Shown here in pieces: positions 1-10,283 of a DNA stretch of 64,000 nt. This DNA is from Brasenia schreberi (taxonomy: Eukaryota > Streptophyta > Magnoliopsida > Nymphaeales > Cabombaceae): positions 3,849,001-3,913,000 of the forward strand of contig JAYKKT010000064.1 in the NCBI GenBank assembly GCA_036023115.1, read 5' to 3'. The notes beneath the pieces were generated by a model. It did no database searches, was not told the DNA's origin, and was given only the letters and a program-made list of their open reading frames with translations. The translations under genes and the position numbers were made by a program. Each line of letters opens with the position of its first letter. Position 1 is the first letter of the stretch.

Positions 1-1330
1 ATTGGATATTGATTGAGTTCCGCATCTGCTGTGGAACTTCTTCACCATGAAGATCCAAAACTTCTGAGCGGAAACTGAACTGTCTATAATCTTAGAAGTT
101 GGTGCACAATGTTTCTTCAAAGAAAAAGTGTTGCAGAACCTGATCCCTCATCAGCTACTGCACCCTCTGTGAAAGAGTCTAGTAGGATCTGAGGCTGAAG
201 AAAATGCTTCTGCTTCACACAAACCAGCAAAACAAATTGAGGCGCTTTCGGAACATCTTGCAGTACTGCTTCACATTATCATTGCTGCCGTCTGAGCATG
301 CTAAGAGTGAGAGAATTTAAACCTTCGCATATCTCAAATTTAACAACAGAAGAAAGTATGTGATGACATTGTAAACAAGACGTTGAGATGTGATGACTGT
401 GTGCAGATTGAGTATTTCTCGGAAAAGGTGATAGTTCATCTTTTCGAGAGTATAAGGCTGATATATGATTTGAAATTATGGAAATGAGATTGATGGTGGG
501 ATTTACCTCCGCTAGCTTGAAATGAAGAGCTGGGCGTCATAAGGACGGGGAGGGAGGCGAGAAGAGGAGAGGACGCCAAGTTGGAGAAAGGGAGCACGTG
601 CGAGGGTCCAGAACGATGGACCTTTGCACGTGCCCTGCTTCTCCAACACGAGAGTTCCGCACCTAGCTAGCAGCTCTTTTGGATCAGCAGCATTCCATGA
701 GTACTACCTACCGTGGAAGAGCCAGGGTAGAGTGTAGCAGCTGTTTTATAAGAGAGAGAAAGAGATACCGTGAAAGCAACATGAAAATATATTCGATTGG
801 CAGTCATGGTAAAGGTGAAATCTATTCAATATTGAGGCTGTATTTTCTTTCAAAGAAAATGAGGCTGATCTGACAAGATGAATGAGTAGAAATTTAACAA
901 GATGAGGAATCCTCTTTTATATTCTTTTCCCTCTCTCTATATATAGAGAGATATAACCCTCTCTTTTTTCTTTAGAGAGAGAAAGAGAGAGGACAAATGG
1001 TCCCTCTGGTGGTGGTGTCTATGTTTACGTAGCTTCATCAAGTTGGCTGAAAGAATTTAAGAAGGCGTTTCAATGTAGGGGTTCTGTGGAACACGGGATT
1101 GCTACCATCCATCAATCTTTCGATGGTTCCTCTCCCTTTCTCTCTCAAACTTGGCAAACACGACCTTTAGATGGCACCTCATAAATGACAGAAACCAGTA
1201 AATGATCTCACACCATGCATATCTTTATACCATTTTGTCCCGACAACATAATTACGAGAGAGAGTCCTCCGTCTTCTACACCCGTCAATCACTTCTTCAG
1301 TAGTTTCACCGAGTGAGCTTTCACATATAC
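1..1330. other. Gene-free left end, no recognised gene
   Basis: No continuous coding region is visible. Around 22-75 the plus strand gives a short open stretch, followed by frames interrupted by stops, so an old gene remnant is possible but I cannot name a family. Positions 930-995 hold short CT, TA and GA runs that are partly self-complementary. Nothing else stands out up to the target-site duplication of the LINE at 1331. Confidence 0.4.
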
Positions 1331-3567
1331 AACTGGAAGATGAATAACAACAACAACAATAACTAATCCTTTTCGTATAGTAGACATGGTCGGCTATATG
1401 AATTCTTTGTTTCCGTATATCCCTATGGTATGCCATGTTCAATAAGTTAGATTATTCTTTATTGTTTCTTTCCAACACTTTTGTAGTCGTTATCGACCTC
1501 TTTTAATACTTTTCAAATTTAGTTTTTTTTACCTTCTTGTATGTTCTTGTTTTTATCTTCTTTCTTTATGTCCAAATCATCTTAAACGATATTCTCTCAT
1601 TTTATACTCTATTGGAATCACTCCTAATTTGTTTCTAATAACCTCATTATGTATACAGTATTTTTTCGTATAACCACTCATCCATCTCAACATCTTCATT
1701 TCTGTCATAGACATCTCAACATCTTCATTTATGTCACTTCTATAGGAATATTGTATAGTTCTATCGATTTACACCCTTCATATGTTTAAGAACCTCTTTG
1801 ACTTCATTTTATTGAATACGTCGGTAAAAATTGTGGTTTATATACTTTTTTTATTTGACTAACTCTCCTATGCTAATACTAACATCTTTATTTTCATTAA
1901 AAAATTTATAAAAATAGTTTTTCCATCTATTTCTTATATCATCATTTGCCACTATAATTTTTTCATCCAAGTCTTTGATTCATCTAACATAATTAAGATA
2001 TTTAGTTTTCTTATCTCTAGTCCTAACTATCCTAAAAGTATCTCTTTCACCTTCGTTTGAGTTGAGTTTTTTATATAAATCCTTGCAAATTTTAGCTTTT
2101 GCTTCACTCACGACATTTTTCACTTCATTCTTTGATTTCTTATAAGCCTCTAAAGTTTTACTAATTTTCTTAGCATAATATAATTTGTAACATGCCCTCT
2201 TTACCTTGATTTTATTTTGCACTACTTCACTACACCACCAAGCTTCTTTTTATGCCGGTACACTTCCCTTAGATACATCTAACACATCTTTCGCCACTTT
2301 CCTAATATGTATAGTCATATTGTTTCACATATCACAGGGTGTACCAACATAATTCCAAACATCTCCTTGATTATCGCTTTTGAGGTTCCATAACTAAAAG
2401 TGGAGTTCTCTTAGATACACCATTTAGTCCGAATAACTTGATGCACTCTTTTTTTCTTTATCTATTTTTTTATTTATAAATCCATAACTAAAAGTCGATG
2501 TTGGGTGGTTAAGCTTTCTCTTGGAATTACCTTGCAATCTTTACAACACGCTCTATCTTTTTTTCTACAAATAAAGTAATCATTTTGTATTTGTGATAAG
2601 CCACTCTTATACGTAATTAAATGTTCATCTCGTTTTTTGAAGATTGTATTGACTATAAAGAGATCAAATGCCATAGCAAAATTTAAAATCTTCCTACCTT
2701 CTTCATTTATATCCCCAAAACCAAAGTTTTTATGAATACCTTGATCTTTACCGACATATCCATTTAAGTTTCCTCCTAAACAAATCATCTCACTTTCTGG
2801 AATCTTTTGAATCACCTTATCTAACTCTTCCCAAAAAGCTGTCTTTATACTATCTTCTAGTCGTACTTGGAGTGCGTAAGCACAAACTATATTCAAAACC
2901 TCTGCTCCTAACACTAATTTCAACGTCATGATTCGGTAATCATATCGTTGTATGTCTACTACACTATCCTTTAAATCTTTATTTATGATAATACCAACTC
3001 CGTTTCGAGCCTTTTCTTTACTTGAGTACCATAATTTAAAACATGTATCATCTATCTCTTTTGCTTTTTTTCTTTGTCTCTTATAAACATAGAATATGAA
3101 TCTTTTTCCAAATCATAGTATCTATCACCTCCATTAGCTTACCAGATAATGTTCTGATATTCTAAGAACCAATACGAATCTTATCATCTAGGATTAGCTT
3201 CCTTACTCCCGCATCCGTCCATATTCAAAATACGAAGACTCTCTCTGAAAATTATTCACTACATTCGAACGGTAATGTAACGGGACTAACTTCTTTACCC
3301 ACACCCGTTCATGATGTAGAAATCCTCTCTGCAATTAATTCACTATATTTGAGTGAAAATGTAGTGGCACTTGCTTACTTATCACTACATTCGGGCTCTA
3401 CAGTGCGTTGCTTGGTGGGGACGCCCCAAACCAATGCTCAAAAAAACCGACGAAATTTTATGTTGGTTGTCGGAAGCCTAGCACAACCCTCCTCCTTTAT
3501 CCGGGCTTGTGACCGGCAATGCAAGGGTGATCCCCTACATGGGCGGAGTTAACTGGAAGATGAATAA
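1331..3567 (-). mobile_element. RTE-type LINE, RT core deleted, 17-bp TSD
   Basis: The element lies on the minus strand between two copies of AACTGGAAGATGAATAA at 1331-1347 and 3551-3567, so the insertion boundaries are exact (element 1348-3550). Its 5' end is near 3550. The endonuclease region is at 2474-2929 (C-terminal half, ending in the conserved H-R-L-L-V-M-D segment). The linker before the RT is at about 1800-2222. The RT C-terminal tail, with the R-N-K-L-G-V and K-M-R-E motifs usual in RTE elements, is at about 1570-1700. The 3' end is a TTG-rich tail at 1348-1360. By comparison with the plus-strand copy at 61963-64000, the RT palm is missing: the sequence jumps at about 1733-1740 from the start of the RT domain to its C-terminus. 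In-frame stops and frameshifts show it is dead. Clade is assigned from motif memory. Confidence 0.85.
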
Positions 3568-4039
3568 AAATATTTAAAATAACGGAGTATCTTGTCGAAG
3601 TGTTGAACGAGTGTCGAACCGTGTCACCTAGAACTCACCACCGAAATGAAATGTGCAAAGTATTAGGTTTCCTTTAAGCTTTTCTTTGGTACCAAGATGG
3701 GGTTATCTGTTACAGAGAAGAGAGAATCAAAAAAATATTTACACTGGAACCATCAGTTTCGTGGTTTATTTCAAGAAGCTCAACATAAAGGATTGTTTAA
3801 GGAACCCAAACCTGCAAGAAGTTGCCGTGATTTGTTTTTTTTTGGGGGGATCTTATGAATTTTTAAAACCCACAGAATTCCTAATAAACTGTAGCGTAGA
3901 GCTATGTATATTGATCCGAGAAGTGGTAGGTTGAATTTTCCTACTGATCGTCGTGACAACGTCGATTCTTGAATCTTCCAACTGATCGTCACGTTGATTG
4001 GAGAAGATTCAATAATGACCTTGGTGTAGCACAGTACCC
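3568..4039. other. Intergenic, nothing recognised
   Basis: Short open frames on both strands occur here (for example 3653-3934), but none shows a family motif, a codon pattern or splice sites that would support a gene. Confidence 0.4.
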
Positions 4040-4570
4040 AGAATTTCATTGGCCAACCGAATATATACATCTTAGTGCCGCTCAGCAGTATCTACGGTAA
4101 GAGCATCTAGCAGGCTTCTTAACGACCGGGAGCTTTCTCCGGTGGAACTTTGCTTCTTTTACATGTTAGGCTATGTGCAAATTCATACACTTTCTAGTGG
4201 TCCTTCTGTTCATATGTGGGACGTCGAGTCTAAGAGCCTTCTTTCGCTCATGTCCTTTCATGATCCCTCTTACCAACGTCTGTGCTTCTTTTTCCTTTGA
4301 TGGTTTCTCTGTGCTTGTTTCCTTGATTTAGAACCAGAGAGTTGGATACGATGCCAGAACTGTTGAGGGCCCGAGAGAGACAAGTATTTGATCATTATAT
4401 ATCACAGTAAGTGTGTTGTTGTCTGTAATTAGAGATAAAATGAGGGACATTCTTAAGATTCGAAAGGATGGGTAGATGAAGCTCAGGGAGAAGATGTTTA
4501 GCAATTAGACAGTGAACGCTTAATCGAGATGCAGAAAGGTTTTGATGGAGGAAGAGGGTAATGAGTGTGA
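4040..4570 (+). pseudogene. Unidentified exon-like gene remnant
   Basis: Two segments look like former exons. One, at about 4160-4280, is open and encodes H-M-W-D-V-E-S-K, which resembles the end of a WD40 blade. The second, at about 4335-4407, follows an acceptor-like tract (TTGATTTAG) and ends at a perfect donor GTAAGT; it reads ELDTMPELLRARERQVFDHY. Stops separate the segments, and the sequence after 4460 also carries stops in an otherwise acidic, glutamine-rich reading. I cannot assign a family. It could be a decayed gene fragment or chance. Confidence 0.25.
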
Positions 4571-4884
4571 ATTTGCCTTTTGTAGTGAAATGCTAACATG
4601 ACACAGCACAATGATAACTGTTTCATGAGAACTTAGTGTGTTATACGGCTTAGTCTCTTGATGTTGTATGTAAATGCCTATACGTTCTATTTCCCTCTAA
4701 TTAGACATGATCGGGTTGTATTTAAATAATATATATTTATAATTAAATGTTATATATAATATACCTTAATTATTATAAATAAAAAATTGAAATAACAGGT
4801 CACAACCTAATAGCCTACTATCATGCTGACGGGCCATGTGGATGGTGCCAAATTGGCTCTCGCTTGTTTTAAATTTAATTTCAA
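4571..4884. other. AT-rich intergenic
   Basis: AT-rich DNA, especially 4725-4795. No gene, repeat unit or regulatory motif is recognised. Confidence 0.4.
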
Positions 4885-5060
4885 ATATTTTATTTGAATT
4901 GGTGCAGCCGCGACCAGGACAGTTTGAGGTTGCTAGTTATGAACCATCGGGTACTGTGTGGTTCCGGACCAACGGTTCCAAGGCCGTTCCCGCCCACTGG
5001 TTCAAAACTTATTGGAATCACCGATTACAAGGCCTGTTTCAATCTGGTTTCTGAAAGGCC
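4885..5060. repeat. Dispersed GGTTCC/AACCGG-rich repeat
   Basis: The segment is built from variants of GGTTCC, GGTTC and CCGGTTC with GTTTGA and CACTGGTTC phrases. Similar text recurs at about 12990-13700, 30060-30360 and 58260-58960. The copies are strongly diverged and I see no clean ends, so it is a repeat family of unknown class, possibly a non-autonomous DNA transposon. Confidence 0.45.
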
Positions 5061-5306
5061 AAACTAGGGGGGTCCCCGGTTCAGGGGTCGGTTTGAACTC
5101 ACGAGCTGTTTGGTCGGATCATGTCTACCTCTAAGTGATCTTTTCTTAATAACCGACAAAGGCCTCCTTAAGACATTAGCCGCATTTTTGGTTACTCATA
5201 GTTGCATGAACATGATTGGAACAAGAATTTTTCGGGTCAACCCATTTCATATATATAGATTATATATATTCGATTACATGTATATATATGTATAGTTTTT
5301 TTCAAT

Positions 5307-5310
<4 letters not shown>

Positions 5311-5399
<89 letters not shown>

Positions 5400-5476
5400 G
5401 TATATATGTATATATATGTATATATATGTATATATGTATATATATGTATATATGTGTATATATGTATATATATATA
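5311..5476. repeat. (TA)n then (TATATATG)n microsatellite
   Basis: Pure TA dinucleotides run from 5311 to 5389, then units with a G every six to eight bases (TATATG and TATATATG) continue to about 5476. The open frames over it (tyrosine-isoleucine repeats) are artefacts of the repeat. Confidence 0.95.
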
Positions 5477-6336
5477 CAAATATATATAGTTTTTTATTAT
5501 ATTTATATGTGGCTTTATATTTATATGTGGCTTGCTGAAGCCTGAAATGCTGTGTTTGGATTTACCCCAAAATAGCCTTATATATGGTAGATTTCAAGAT
5601 GATTTCGATCTGATCTTATAGACCCTATCTAATAACCAACAGTCCTATAGTCCTGTGGGCCAGCTTGGACTGGGCCACTTGGCCTTGCTTCAAATATGGA
5701 CTAGAATTCTCTGGTCTAGTCCTGCATAATTTCTGGGTCGGGCCTCCGGCCAAGTCCATTTTGGCATCTTTATTCATATAGCTCGTTCGGTTGAGATAAT
5801 AAGATATTTATGTATATACATGTAAAAAAAATACTACTAGCTTAACTAATTGAATTATTTCACCTTAGAATCAAGGTTTCGTTTCCTCAAATTAGCCTTC
5901 TACACGTAAACTGAACTTTACCTAAAATGCAAGTTCGTGTTGTTTTTACTAAATGAAACTCAAAAGGGAAAATTGTATGTCTATATATATATATATATAT
6001 TATGTAATGTATAAATATATGTCATGTAATGGTAATAGTTACTTGTTACAATAAACCCAATCAACCCGAGTAATACCTGTTAGGATCAGGGTAGATCGGA
6101 GCCGCAGGCCCACAGGTCGGGCCAATGTTGCCATCCCTACGCTTGAGCGATTAATTTAGTGTCTCAAGCTTATTAATCGCTGTTTGTTCGAGCATACTTT
6201 GGATCATCAAATCAGACAGCCCGGAAAGTTATGCAGCTTAAGTTTCAAACACACAAAAGCATGGATGCATATCAGGCTGATCTCATACTGTTTAGGTTTC
6301 TACCATCTTTCAAGAACGAAACAGTTAAATGACTAA
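5477..6336. other. Intergenic with GC-poor spacer and repeat edge
   Basis: A short TA run lies at 5980-6001. At about 6050-6146 a segment ends in TTGCCATCCCTA. The reverse of this (TAGGGATGGCAA) resembles the terminal repeat of many plant hAT elements, and similar ends occur near 44815, 53165 and 58240. No paired terminal repeat was confirmed. No gene is seen before the stop codon of the KCS gene. Confidence 0.4.
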
Positions 6337-7707
6337 TCAATAATCAAGTACAGGTGGTATTTTAACGGGATATTCACAGATCCTGTCTGACCACGCATTG
6401 TTTTCTTCCCTTTTGAATTCAGAAATGCACTTCCAAACTGCACTGTTGCATTTGAATCCACTCCCAAAAGCAATCTGCCAGATTCTATCCCCTTTCTTCA
6501 TTCTCCCCATTGCTTCAATATAAGCAAGTTCATACCATATGGAGGAGGAAGACGTATTTCCGTATCTATACAGGGTCATTTTCGAAGGTTCTGCGTGTTC
6601 AGGTGTCAATCCCAAATTCTTCTCCACTGAATCAATGACAGCCTTTCCACCTGCATGAATGCAAAAGTGTTCAAAAGCCTTTTTGAAATCAGGAACATAA
6701 TGCGGACATCTACCCTTCAAAAGTTTTCTTCTGATTACAAACAACGCATACTGAAATTTCTCAGAAAATGGTAGAACAAGAGGACCGAGATTCGCGATAT
6801 TTGCTCGAAGGGCGCCAGCAGCTGCATTTAGTACATCTTTTGATAGGGAGATACCAATGCGACCTTCAGAATCTGGCTCTTGAAATACACATCTGTATGA
6901 ATTATCATCTCTACCTGTGTGCGTTCGGATTAGATACTGAAGAACATACTTAGCTTTCCTCTTGTCATGTGATCTATTGCCAAGTAGTATAGCAGCACCA
7001 CCCATTCTGAACAAACAGTTGGTTAACAGCATCGACTTGTTTCGCCCGAGGTACCCATTTGGCGTAAGAGCTTCCATACTAAGCACAAGAGCGAGAGAGT
7101 TCTTGTGGACTCTAAGTAGATCTCTTGCTAATGTTAGTGATAGTATACCTGCGCTGCAGCCCATTCCTGAAAGGTTGAAACTCATCAAATTGCTTTTCAT
7201 GCCAAATCTGTTGATGATCAACGCAGGGATTGATGGAGTAGGGCTGAAGGTGCTGCAGTTAGAAATGAGAATATCGATCGACTTCGGATTGATGTTATGC
7301 TTATCAAATAGATCTTTCACTATCGTGCACAAGATGGTTTCCACTTCTTCTCTCGAGCCTGCCAACGAATGATCTAGTGGGTAGCAATGAACTGAGGTCG
7401 GCATGGAGGTTTCATTACCTAAGGCCGCCCTTTGGAGGTTCCTGATCTGGAATTGGATACTCTCTGCGTCAAATTCTTTAGAAAGGATTAAACTTTCGTG
7501 CAGAGTAGAAAGTGGAACCCTGCACTCATTCGGAGGTCGGTAACAGGTGAAATCAACCAGATAGACATGTTTTCTTTTGGTAGAAAGGTACACAACTGCT
7601 AGAACCAATAGAGTTGCAGCAAAATAGTGGATATTATGCATTTCTATCCGTCTCTGTTGCAGTAGACTTGTGCATTTTAGCAGTAGGAAGCCAAACGCCA
7701 CGTCCAT
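6337..7707 (-). CDS. 3-ketoacyl-CoA synthase (FAE1/KCS family)
   Basis: The product is the condensing enzyme of very-long-chain fatty acid elongation in the ER: it joins malonyl-CoA to an acyl-CoA, feeding cuticular wax, suberin, sphingolipid or seed-oil synthesis. The single 456-residue ORF has a hydrophobic N-terminal segment (about 27-42), the FAE1/CUT1 entry motif V-Y-L-V-D-F at 48-53, and the catalytic triad Cys184 (GMGCSAG), His351 (CIHAGGKA) and Asn384 (YGNTSSSS). The Cys-His (167) and His-Asn (33) spacings are close to those I recall for the family. The C-terminal block GSGFKCNSAVW is intact. At 456 residues it is shorter than the usual 490-510 because the N-terminal membrane part is reduced; shorter KCS isoforms exist. 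No introns, stops or shifts. The ATG at 7705-7707 is the first in frame behind a TATA box. The isoform number is not assigned. Confidence 0.95.
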   Translation of the reverse strand: MDVAFGFLLLKCTSLLQQRRIEMHNIHYFAATLLVLAVVYLSTKRKHVYLVDFTCYRPPNECRVPLSTLHESLILSKEFDAESIQFQIRNLQRAALGNETSMPTSVHCYPLDHSLAGSREEVETILCTIVKDLFDKHNINPKSIDILISNCSTFSPTPSIPALIINRFGMKSNLMSFNLSGMGCSAGILSLTLARDLLRVHKNSLALVLSMEALTPNGYLGRNKSMLLTNCLFRMGGAAILLGNRSHDKRKAKYVLQYLIRTHTGRDDNSYRCVFQEPDSEGRIGISLSKDVLNAAAGALRANIANLGPLVLPFSEKFQYALFVIRRKLLKGRCPHYVPDFKKAFEHFCIHAGGKAVIDSVEKNLGLTPEHAEPSKMTLYRYGNTSSSSIWYELAYIEAMGRMKKGDRIWQIAFGSGFKCNSAVWKCISEFKREENNAWSDRICEYPVKIPPVLDY

Positions 7708-7761
7708 TATTTACTGGAAAAGAGAAGTTTTATCAGTGCAGTAGTGAAACATTTGCTTTCC

Positions 7762-7769
7762 TATTTATA
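7762..7769 (-). promoter_or_regulatory. TATA box of the KCS gene
   Basis: On the minus strand TATAAATA lies 55 bases upstream of the KCS ATG, a distance that leaves a transcription start about 30 bases downstream and a short leader. Motif and position fit a plant core promoter; transcription is not shown by the sequence. Confidence 0.6.
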
Positions 7770-8159
7770 GCAGAGAGATTTTGTTGTAACTGGTCATGCA
7801 GAAGTGATGCTGATAGTTATGTGTTATGATGCAGGTTTTCGGGTCATGCCGAGCAATTTCAGGATAGTTACATTGTGGTTATCATCATGATGTTAAAGAA
7901 ACGCGTGATAGCAGCAATTGAAGTTAAGATTTCTTTATTTTTTTATATTATATTAAAGTTGAGATCTCTTTGTTGCTCACCTATCTGTAGAATATCACAA
8001 CACAGCCACACTGATTTGGTAACAATTGAACTGAAAAAGGATTTGACTTTTATCTCTTACCACTAAAAAGCAGGGGTGGTTCAACACAGATTGAGTGGTA
8101 AAGCGGAAACTAAAGTGGGCCTTTATTACTTTATATTCAAGTTTACACATATGAAAAAT

Positions 8160-8258
8160 ACAACAACAACAACTAAGCCTTTTTCCATACTAGACGGAGT
8201 CAGCTACATGGATTCTTTGTTTCCACAGAGCCCTATCATGTGCCATGTTAGCAGTTAA
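8160..8258 (-). mobile_element. 5'-truncated RTE LINE tail
   Basis: On the minus strand this is the last roughly 100 bases of the LINE. The diagnostic phrase GGAAACAAAGAATCCATGTAG lies in reverse near 8200-8226, and the TTG-rich tail (CAACAACAACAAC on the plus strand) is at 8160-8172. It matches the 3' end of the element at 1348-3550. Boundaries are approximate and no target-site duplication was found. Confidence 0.75.
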
Positions 8259-8737
8259 CTCATTTTAAAATATGAGTTAACTATACTGTAAGGAGCCTAA
8301 ATTTCTGGGGCCTAAATTGCTTGCTTTAGTGGTTTTACCCGCTAGCCTGTTCCAAGTTTTTGGATGGTGTTGTCGTCAAAACTGACGATTTTCAGTGCCA
8401 ACTGATGGTCGATCACACTGGAATTGAGATACTGCATGAACTACCATGGGGACATCATGGCAAAACTTGGAACAAAGGGTGAAATCAGCCCACGAAGATC
8501 TCTACTTATGTTGGTCTCAAGATCAATGGAGATCTTCCCATCTGCATGCATATGAGTAGCTCAAGCAAAGGAGGGTCTGGTTCAGGGGCTTATCACTAAT
8601 TTCTTAGAGGATCAACTGGTATCAAAGCAAAGGATGTTTTCTATTAGGCATACATACAATGAGTAGGCATATGACAGGAGCAGAAATGTCAAGCTCTTCC
8701 TTGAGAAAACATGCCTGATATTGTGTAGCAAACCTTC
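8259..8737. other. Intergenic, nothing recognised
   Basis: No ORF of note, no splice-bounded coding similarity and no repeat family could be identified. Confidence 0.4.
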
Positions 8738-8846
8738 TTTTCTTTTTGGTACAATGGGGACGACAACACACTCCCAGATATCGAACTCATGACCTTTGAT
8801 TCGTGAGTCAACCCTCCCAGCCAGGTGAGCTATTGCTCTTTGTGAA
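8738..8846 (-). mobile_element. tRNA-derived SINE
   Basis: Read on the minus strand, an A box (TAGCTCACCTGGCTGGG) is at about 8816-8832 and a B box (ATGAGTTCGATATC) at about 8777-8790. A body ending in CCCCATTGTACC and an A-rich tail follow. This A-box/B-box spacing is that of RNA polymerase III promoters from tRNA-derived SINEs. It belongs with the copies at 9851, 24727, 26160 and 26560. Confidence 0.7.
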
Positions 8847-9850
8847 GCTAACTGAACATACTGTCATGGAAGATACGTGAGCTGCCCTCGCTCAAAACTT
8901 ATAGTATGATGACACTTTCTATTAGCACTTACAAATGATTCATATAAGCTACTTGAACCTTCAGCATCACTATGGCATGATACTGCTATAATTATGTCCT
9001 TTACAGATCCACATTATTAAGGAAAGAAATTAGGTTCTCTGTCATATTACTTCAACTGATTAACAAAACGGACTGTGGAGCCCCTCGGATTAAGGATTTT
9101 CCGTCGACTGTCAATGTTTTTCTTGACGCCTTATTTCCAACGGTGGAACACAGTTTCCGAGTGTGAAGCACAAGCCGGAAATAGGATTGCCCACTGCAAT
9201 GACCAGTCGGAATTTCTGGGAACGGCTGAGAAATTTCAAATTCTGGTCTGCGGCTTAAACCAATCAAGGAAATTGCGTAACCAAAGTGGGGTAATGAGTC
9301 TTTGAAAGACAGGTAGCGGTTGCAGGTATCCGACACCATCTTCGTTGGACAGACCCCCCCTAGTGAAGTATCAGGAATAAATAAACACAGAACTACATGC
9401 ACGTGTATGTGTGCGGTGAGAGAGAGTCATACCATGTCAGACGCAGATACTAAAAAGTTCATCAGGCGTTTATACTTTCTGATCGAAGCACTCATCCATG
9501 AATTCTCTAACTTGCAGTGTTTCGATCAATTGGACTTAGTAGCAGAAGCAGCACAAGAAACGTGAGGCACTTCAGAAGAGAATAGTATTTTTAATTGTTT
9601 TCCTATGGAAGAACATCTATTACTCCATAAAAATTGCTTATACATACATAATGATGACTACTAGTGCATTAAGTACCTCGCTATTTGAAAATTCTTAAGC
9701 TATTTTATTGGTTTAAGGCTGAGGATTGCATTAGAGATGATGAGAGATTCGTGGCCTCTGCCATAGAATTTCTACGAAGCGGCACAGTTGCCTAAGTATG
9801 TTAACATGGATCAGTTGGATTTTAGCTATTTTAAATCTCATACAGAACAA
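8847..9850. other. Intergenic, no supported gene
   Basis: An open frame of 116 codons exists on the minus strand (9052-9402), overlapping others on the plus strand. It has no recognisable domain and no supporting splice or promoter context, so I do not call a gene. Confidence 0.35.
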
Positions 9851-9960
9851 AGAGCAAGAAGTCACCTGGATAGGGGGTTGACTCACAAGTTGAAGGTTAT
9901 GAGTTCGGTCACCCAGTGCATGCATCTGGCTTTGTCTCCTCATTGTACTCAAAAGAATCG
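9851..9960 (+). mobile_element. tRNA-derived SINE
   Basis: The A box region (GTCACCTGGATAGGG) is at about 9861-9875 and the B box (ATGAGTTCGGTCACC) at 9899-9913, followed by GCATGCATCTGGCTTTG, CATTGTAC and an A-rich end. Same family as the SINE at 8738-8846. Confidence 0.65.
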
Positions 9961-10283
9961 CATATAGCCAACAGAAATTCTGGATTGACCTGATGATCTG
10001 AATTCTGGTATTCTAAATAGATTCAGTTTCACATGGTATTCGTAATAAACTAGGACAACTGCATTATTAAGATTAGCAGAATCTGCACTTCAAATTTTAA
10101 GCCTATCACACAGAAGCAAATATATTCAATCAAGTTGATAATGAGTCTTAAAAAAATAAATTCATTATTTAAGTTTCATTAGCACTCGGATCAATCACTG
10201 CCGGCAGTTGAAAGCAGCAGCTGCTGTGAGTTTATTACTAACAGAAATAAGCAGGGAGATGATAGATGGAGTATCGTCGGTCT

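Noticed and set aside
2474..2929. Endonuclease-like ORF as a host gene
   Set aside because: It is inside the LINE bounded by the 17-bp target-site duplication and matches the copy at 62587-63050.
5216..5545. ORFs of Tyr-Ile repeats
   Set aside because: They are translations of the TA microsatellite at 5311-5476, with no domain.
9052..9402. 116-codon minus-strand ORF
   Set aside because: No recognisable motif, competing ORFs on the other strand and no splice context; kept as unexplained intergenic sequence.
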